From: JBIOJB01 sp044450465
GTDB taxonomy: Bacteria > Chloroflexota > Dormibacteria > Dormibacterales > Dormibacteraceae
DNA length: 37,293 nt
Assembly: GCA_044450465.1 (NCBI GenBank)
Contig: JBIOJB010000018.1
Span: 1-37,293 of the forward strand
Direction of reading: 5' to 3'
Notes under the pieces: model-generated
The model's database searches: none
What the model saw: the letters and a program-made list of their open reading frames with translations, nothing else
What the model was told of the DNA's origin: nothing
Part shown: in pieces, positions 33,365 to 37,293 of the stretch
Numbering within the stretch: position 1 is the first letter of the stretch
How the letters are laid out: every line of letters starts with the position of its first letter
Position numbers and translations under genes: made by a program

Positions 33365-34021
33365 ATGACGCGAGTCGCGGATTCTTTCGCCTGGCCCTTT
33401 CGCGGAACGTGGGGACCGAAGTGGGTGTTGGGCGTGATTGGGGTGCTGCTCATGCCGCTCTTCTTCGTCCCGCTTCTCGGATACGCGATCGCGGCCACGC
33501 GTGAGGCCGAGCGCGATCCGTCCACGGGCCCGCCGGCCTGGCATCTCTCCAGCCGCCTGGTGACGGACGGCATCTGGACATCGGTCGCCATTCTCATCGT
33601 GTCGCTTCCGTTCGCGGTCGGCTTCAACGTGCTGTCGAGCTGGCTGATTTACGTCCACCTCTACAGATCGAGCGACCCCGCCGTGACGCAGCTGTTCGCG
33701 CAGGTGCTCGCCATCTGCATCCTCGCCCTGCCGTTCGGCCTGGTCCTGCTCCTCTTGATGCCCAACGCAACCGCCGCCTACGCAGCGTCGGGCAGGCCAA
33801 GAGACCTGTTCGACCCGGTCCGGGCGGTGAGCGCGCTGCGGCACGATTTCCCAACCTGGAACCTGGCTGCGGCGGCGATCGTCACCGCCTGGGCCATCGG
33901 GCTCGCGTGCGGTGGATTCTTCTGCATCGGACTCGTCCCCGGTGTCTTCTACGCCATCCTTGTCAGCGCACATGCCAGCGCCGCGCTCCAACGCCAAGGT
34001 GACGATTCATCCACTGGGTGA
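33365..34021 (+). CDS. DUF4013-like integral membrane protein
   Basis: The 218-residue protein has about five TM segments. It opens with FAWPFRGTWGPKWVLGVIGVLLMPLFFVPLLGYAIAATRE, the arrangement of DUF4013 proteins (an amphipathic start, one helix and a GY turn). Further helices include SVAILIVSLPFAVGFNVL and AQVLAICILALPFGLVLLLL. The family has no established function. The end overlaps the pxpB reading frame by 23-50 nt depending on the pxpB start. Confidence 0.75.
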   Translation: MTRVADSFAWPFRGTWGPKWVLGVIGVLLMPLFFVPLLGYAIAATREAERDPSTGPPAWHLSSRLVTDGIWTSVAILIVSLPFAVGFNVLSSWLIYVHLYRSSDPAVTQLFAQVLAICILALPFGLVLLLLMPNATAAYAASGRPRDLFDPVRAVSALRHDFPTWNLAAAAIVTAWAIGLACGGFFCIGLVPGVFYAILVSAHASAALQRQGDDSSTG

Positions 34022-34628
34022 CTCGGCGCTGCTCGCGGAGCTTGGGACGCGCCTCGACACCGCTCTGAACACCAGGGCCATCGCCCTGGCCGCCGCGCTT
34101 CAGAAGCGGCGCGACGTTCGCCATGCAATCGCCGGTTACGCAAGCGTCACCGTCCATTTCGATCCAGACCAGACCAATCACGATGCTCTTGGCGCCGCCA
34201 TCAGGCGCCTTGCCATGAAGCGGGCTCCGATCAAAGAACCGGGGCGGCTGCACCGCATACCGGTGGCGTACGACGGCCCGGACCTCGAGACGGTCGCAGC
34301 TCGTCTGGGCCTCACCCCGCGCGCGGTGGCCGAGATTCACACCCGGCCGATCTACCGCGTTTTCCTCGTCGGGTTCGTGCCCGGCTGGGCCTACCTCGGG
34401 CCTCTGCCCGAGGAGCTCGAGCTGCCGCGACTTCACGTGCCTCGCACGCAGGTGCCGGCCGGGTCCGTCGCCATCGCAGGACGGCAGACCGGTATCTACC
34501 CGCTGGCCACACCGGGCGGCTGGCACTTGATCGGCCGGACGTCCGTCAAGCTGTTCTTGCCCGACTCCGACCCGCCGTGCCTCTTCCGAGCGGGCGATCG
34601 CGTCAAGTTCTTCTCAGCGTCCTCATGA
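33972..34628 (+). CDS. pxpB: 5-oxoprolinase subunit B / KipI-like
   Basis: The protein has 218 residues from ATG 33972 (GTG 33999 would give 209). It opens with IHPLGDSALLAELG and has the PxpB core IPVAYDGPDLETVAARLGL, RVFLVGFVPGWAYLGPLPEEL and RTQVPAGSVAIAGRQTGIYPLATPGGWHLIGRT. With PxpA and PxpC it forms the ATP-dependent 5-oxoproline hydrolase; KipI in Bacillus is a sporulation-kinase inhibitor of the same family. No pxpA-like gene is visible in this window. The stop and the pxpC start share ATGA. Confidence 0.92.
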   Translation: MPAPRSNAKVTIHPLGDSALLAELGTRLDTALNTRAIALAAALQKRRDVRHAIAGYASVTVHFDPDQTNHDALGAAIRRLAMKRAPIKEPGRLHRIPVAYDGPDLETVAARLGLTPRAVAEIHTRPIYRVFLVGFVPGWAYLGPLPEELELPRLHVPRTQVPAGSVAIAGRQTGIYPLATPGGWHLIGRTSVKLFLPDSDPPCLFRAGDRVKFFSASS

Positions 34629-35560
34629 CAGCCCTGCTCCGAGTCGTGGTACCCGGGCTGTTCACGACCATCCAGGATCTCGGACGGCCCCACGCCATCA
34701 CGGCCGGCGTGCCGCCCGGCGGCGCGATGGACCGCTTCGCGCACGCCGCGGCCAACCTGCTCGTGGGCAACGACCCAGGCGCCGCGACCCTCGAGTGCAC
34801 GCTCTCCGGACCTCGATTGGTGGCCGAGCACCCGTGTCTCGTCGCCGTGACCGGCTCCGGCTTCGAGCCGCTCGTCAACGATGATCGGGCTCCTGCCTGG
34901 ACGGGAATATTCCTAAGCCGGGGCGATCAGCTCAGCTTCGGCGAGCGAGGGAATGGCGCTCGCGTCTACATCGCCGTCGCGGGTGGCATCGCCGGGGATC
35001 GGTGGCTCGGTTCGCAATCCACCAATCTGCTGGCCGGGCGCGGCGGCATGCATGGACGCATCCTGGTCGTGGGAGATGTGATAGCCGCCACGGGCGAGCC
35101 CTCGGGGCCGGCGGTGTCGGGCCGCGAGCTGGATCGCGGGCTCCGCCCTGACTACGGAAGCGGAGTGCTGCTCGCCATCCCGGGACCCCACTGGAAGCGT
35201 CTCGAACCGCAGGCCCGACACAGCCTGTTCGGCGCCACGTTCGCCGTGAGTCGCGACGCCGATCGGATGGGATACCGCCTCGACGGCCCGCGGCTCGCGT
35301 CGACGGGAGACGAGCTGCTGTCGTTCGGGCTCACCGTAGGCGCGGTCCAGCTGACGCCCGCGGGGCAGCCGATCGTTCTCATGGCGGACCACCAGACGGC
35401 GGGCGGCTATCCGGTCGTGGCGACGGTCGTCACCGCCTCACTGCCAGTCGCGGCGCAGCTGAAGCCGGGGGCGCCGCTGCGTTTCGCCGAGGTCACGCTG
35501 GAGCGAGCGCACGAGCTGCGGCGGGCGCAGATGGCGGCGCTAGCTTCCCTCGGCCGTTAG
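34625..35560 (+). CDS. pxpC: 5-oxoprolinase subunit C / biotin-dependent carboxyltransferase-like
   Basis: The 311-residue product starts at the overlapping ATG (LLRVVVPGLFTTIQDLGRP). It has the family features AGVPPGGAMDRFAHAAANLLVGN, IAVAGGI, VLLAIPGPHW and VSRDADRMGYRLDGP. It partners PxpB in 5-oxoproline (pyroglutamate) hydrolysis. Its last 21 bases overlap the 3' end of the convergent DinB-like gene, so pxpA cannot be immediately downstream. Confidence 0.92.
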   Translation: MTALLRVVVPGLFTTIQDLGRPHAITAGVPPGGAMDRFAHAAANLLVGNDPGAATLECTLSGPRLVAEHPCLVAVTGSGFEPLVNDDRAPAWTGIFLSRGDQLSFGERGNGARVYIAVAGGIAGDRWLGSQSTNLLAGRGGMHGRILVVGDVIAATGEPSGPAVSGRELDRGLRPDYGSGVLLAIPGPHWKRLEPQARHSLFGATFAVSRDADRMGYRLDGPRLASTGDELLSFGLTVGAVQLTPAGQPIVLMADHQTAGGYPVVATVVTASLPVAAQLKPGAPLRFAEVTLERAHELRRAQMAALASLGR

Positions 35561-36043
35561 CGACCTGATCCATCCGATGTGCTCGGCATAGTGGTCATAG
35601 GTGTTGGCAGCGACCCATTCTGTGACAGGCCCCGCTGCGGCGGGATCCTCGGCGGCACGGGGTTCGTAGTGGGTGTACGGCAGCTCGAGATCCGCATCGC
35701 TCATGCGCCCCAGCACCGACATCAGTTGCGCGTGCGTGTCTCGGAAATCGGCGAAGGCCTGGGCGCCGGTCGTGTCCTTGCTCAGCGCCCACAGCTCGGC
35801 GTTGATCTCATCGGTGGAGTCTTTGAAGCCCGATGGCAGTCCCATCGCCTCCTTGCGGTCCCTGCGCTCGAGGAGCGCGATCAGCCAGCGCTCCCAGGCC
35901 GCCACGTGCGAAAGATGGTCCTTCACCGCCCAGCCGTCCGGCCCGGCGACGGTGAGACCGCCGGGACCCAGACCGTCGGCAAGCTGGGATAGCTCGGCCC
36001 ACGAGGAGTCGATGCGGGCGAGCAGGCTCACGCCCGCGGTCAT
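35540..36043 (-). CDS. DinB/ClbS-like four-helix-bundle protein
   Basis: From ATG 36043 the protein has 167 residues. It carries the WAVKDHLSHVAAWERWL motif, with a metal-ligand-like histidine, and a C-terminal NTYDHYAEHIGWI helix with further histidines, the pattern of the DinB / ClbS-DfsB superfamily. Members include thiol-dependent (mycothiol or bacillithiol) transferases and DNA-protective hydrolases. The ATG overlaps the stop of the UGA-containing peroxiredoxin (ATGA), so it depends on translation reaching that stop. This coupling is indirect support for read-through of the UGA upstream. Confidence 0.82.
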   Translation of the reverse strand: MTAGVSLLARIDSSWAELSQLADGLGPGGLTVAGPDGWAVKDHLSHVAAWERWLIALLERRDRKEAMGLPSGFKDSTDEINAELWALSKDTTGAQAFADFRDTHAQLMSVLGRMSDADLELPYTHYEPRAAEDPAAAGPVTEWVAANTYDHYAEHIGWIRSLTAEGS

Positions 36044-36531
36044 GACGCGGTTGTCTCTTCCGCCGCCTTCTTCGCAATCGCGATCACGGCGTCGTAGTCC
36101 GGCTGCGGCTGCTCGCGCGACGTGATCCACGTCCAGCGAATCACGCCCTGGCGATCGATCACGAAGATGGACCGCCGGGCCAAGCCGGAATAGCCCGCCA
36201 CGTCGTCTCGCCTCACGCCATAGTCGGTGACCATGGTGCGCTCGAAGTCACCGATCAAATCGAACGGCAGGCCGCCCAATTCCTTGGCAAAGGCCTGGTG
36301 CGAGAAGACGGAGTCCACGCTGATTCCATAGATCCCGATGCCACTTGCTGCGGCGTCCTCATGCCTGGACCGAAACTCGGTCAGCTCGATCCGTCAACCA
36401 CCTGTGAAGTCCAGGACATAGAAAAGGAAGATGAGCGCCTTGTGCTTTTCCAAAGCGCCAGCCAGAGTGAGCTCGGCCCCCCCGGTGGTCGGAAGCTTGA
36501 ATTCCGGAGCTCTGTCGCCAACCTGGAGCAC
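36040..36531 (-). CDS. Selenocysteine-containing peroxiredoxin (AhpE/BCP type), UGA read as Sec46
   Basis: From GTG 36531, the only start possible after an in-frame TAG at 36541-36543, the frame reads through a TGA at 36394-36396 to the stop at 36040: 163 residues. The N-terminus (VGDRAPEFKLPTTGG; ALIFLFYVLDFTGG) leads to U46 and then RIELTEF. This is the peroxidatic motif TxxC-xxE with Thr43, U46 and Glu49, and AhpE has FTGIC at this place (Cys45). Downstream are GIYGISVDS, FDLIGDF and the active-site arginine region LARRSIFVIDRQGVIR. No cysteine occurs anywhere, so there is no resolving thiol. It should reduce peroxides using an external thiol. A nonsense mutation is the alternative, but the site, the hairpin after it and the intact 117 following codons argue for Sec. 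Confidence 0.82.
36365..36396 (-). promoter_or_regulatory. Bacterial SECIS-like hairpin directly after the in-frame UGA
   Basis: After the UGA (36396-36394), 17 nt lead to a three-base loop GUU (36376-36374). The stem is six perfect pairs, GACCGA with UCGGUC, then a bulged C (36367) and two more pairs (CU/AG). From memory of the published bacterial SECIS model, the loop should be 3-14 nt with a G in its first two bases and lie 16-37 nt after UGA; this fits at the short end. It would be bound by SelB with Sec-tRNA. Confidence 0.65.
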
Positions 36532-36558
36532 CCGTTGAGTCTAGAAGCCCGGCGACCT

Positions 36559-37293
36559 CTACGGCCGGCCGGTCTCGAGAGCGCGCTCGGCGCCAAGCAC
36601 GTACCAGCCCGACCGCGTCGCTCCTCGGATCGCGAGCCCGCCCGCCAGTGCCGGCGCCAGAGCGGCGCGCAGCGCCAGGCGCCACCTCCGAGCCAGCTGC
36701 GGGTCGGTGCGGCGGAGCGCGACGATGTCGTCGGGCACCTCGCATTTCAGGAACCTGGCCTGTGACGCGGGACGGCTCATCGGCTCGCCTTCCGGCCCGA
36801 CGGCGAGCACGGGGTCGGCGCTGGCCGCGATCCGGTCGGCCGCCTCAGCCCGCGGTGCGCCGCCGGTGGCCGCCGCCTCAGCCTGCGGCGAAGCAAGATG
36901 CCAGCGGATCAGCAGCCGGTCGGATTCCTCGCCGGCATTGATGCCATCCGCCATCTCGCCGTAGAAGTTGACAAGGTATTGCGGTGCGTCCGCACCGAGC
37001 TTGGTGAGGTTGAAGTAGGCGTTCCGCCGCACGAGTGGATCGGTCGTCCATTCGATGACCGAGATGTCACGCTCCAGACACCAGCGACGCTGGTGCTGCT
37101 TGAGCTCGAAGCCCAGTCCCTGAGCATCCTTGCCGGGTATGACCCCAAGGATGTGCGAGTGAAGGTGCAGCTCGTCGGGCGGCCGGCCGCCGCGCCAAAC
37201 CACGCGCCCAACCCCCCACTGCCCACCCCAGTAAGCCCCGGCCCGGTAGCCACCCCAAAGGGCCAGCGCCATCAGGAAGTCCGAGCTGATAGG
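36559..37293 (-). CDS. GNAT-like acetyltransferase (COG3375-like), N-terminus beyond window
   Basis: The frame is open to the window edge (PISSDFLMALALWGG precedes the first visible ATG), so the start is likely outside; about 244 residues are present. The patterns DELHLHSHILGVIPGKDAQGLGFELKQHQR, VIEWTTDPLVRRNAYFNLTKLGA and FYGEMADGINAGEESDRLLIRWHL are those of a conserved GNAT-fold family I recall as COG3375, whose substrate is not established. An alanine-rich linker and a C-terminal domain ending in GWYVLGAERALETGRP follow. It is 27 nt upstream of the peroxiredoxin gene on the same strand, so the three genes probably form one operon. Confidence 0.8.
   Translation of the reverse strand, partial: PISSDFLMALALWGGYRAGAYWGGQWGVGRVVWRGGRPPDELHLHSHILGVIPGKDAQGLGFELKQHQRRWCLERDISVIEWTTDPLVRRNAYFNLTKLGADAPQYLVNFYGEMADGINAGEESDRLLIRWHLASPQAEAAATGGAPRAEAADRIAASADPVLAVGPEGEPMSRPASQARFLKCEVPDDIVALRRTDPQLARRWRLALRAALAPALAGGLAIRGATRSGWYVLGAERALETGRP

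Noticed and set aside
36040..36318. A separate 92-residue peroxiredoxin fragment
   Set aside because: It starts in the middle of the peroxiredoxin fold, after the active site, and upstream codons in the same frame encode the missing half up to the UGA and beyond.
36394..36396. Simple nonsense mutation in a Cys codon
   Set aside because: Possible (TGC to TGA is one step) but less likely. The frame stays open and conserved for 117 codons after it, a SECIS-like hairpin follows at the proper distance, and the next gene depends on the stop at 36040.

Overview
This is a gene-dense, high-GC bacterial window with no RNA genes, CRISPR arrays or insertion sequences that I could find. Lipoproteins with Lgt, many GTG/TTG starts, ATGA-type overlaps, an actinobacteria-like deoC-aldehyde dehydrogenase pair and frequent TANNNT boxes 6-9 nt before start codons suggest a soil actinobacterial-type or Chloroflexota/Dormibacterota-like organism. 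That placement is inference only.

Layout. 1-1765: end of an ABC exporter operon (ATPase, cut by the window edge, plus permease). 1762-3650: nitrilase and ketopantoate-reductase-like genes on the minus strand. 3719-4906: PLP aminotransferase. 5014-7018: large exported protein, a strong terminator and a frameshifted small lipoprotein. 7042-9604: minus-strand ABC-2 exporter operon (ATPase and two permeases). 9677-11018: VOC protein and lgt. 11050-15471: glyoxalase-like protein, a two-TM sensor-like protein, a membrane protein with WDGKQWLP repeats, and an MMPL/RND transporter.

15551-28553 is a nucleoside uptake and salvage island. A BMP-type lipoprotein, two permeases and a double ATPase import nucleosides. 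Add deaminates adenosine, Udp and DeoA cleave pyrimidine nucleosides, and Upp and Hpt recapture bases. DeoC splits deoxyribose-5-phosphate, and an aldehyde dehydrogenase can oxidise the acetaldehyde. A second dehydrogenase-like gene has lost its whole catalytic domain. add and upp converge on a symmetrical hairpin. The transporter transcript has a structured leader.

28563-35560: HAD hydrolase with an Asp-box lipoprotein, ring-cleaving-dioxygenase-like VOC protein, zinc-site hypothetical, Cys-type glutathione peroxidase, alpha/beta hydrolase, DUF4013-like membrane protein and pxpB-pxpC without pxpA.

35540-37293 (minus strand) holds the most notable item. An AhpE/BCP-type peroxiredoxin carries an in-frame UGA exactly where the peroxidatic cysteine belongs (TGG-U), followed at the right distance by a bacterial-SECIS-like hairpin. 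Read through, it is a complete 163-residue selenoprotein with no cysteine. Conventional gene calling would leave a 92-residue fragment. It lies between a GNAT-like gene and a DinB/ClbS-like gene.
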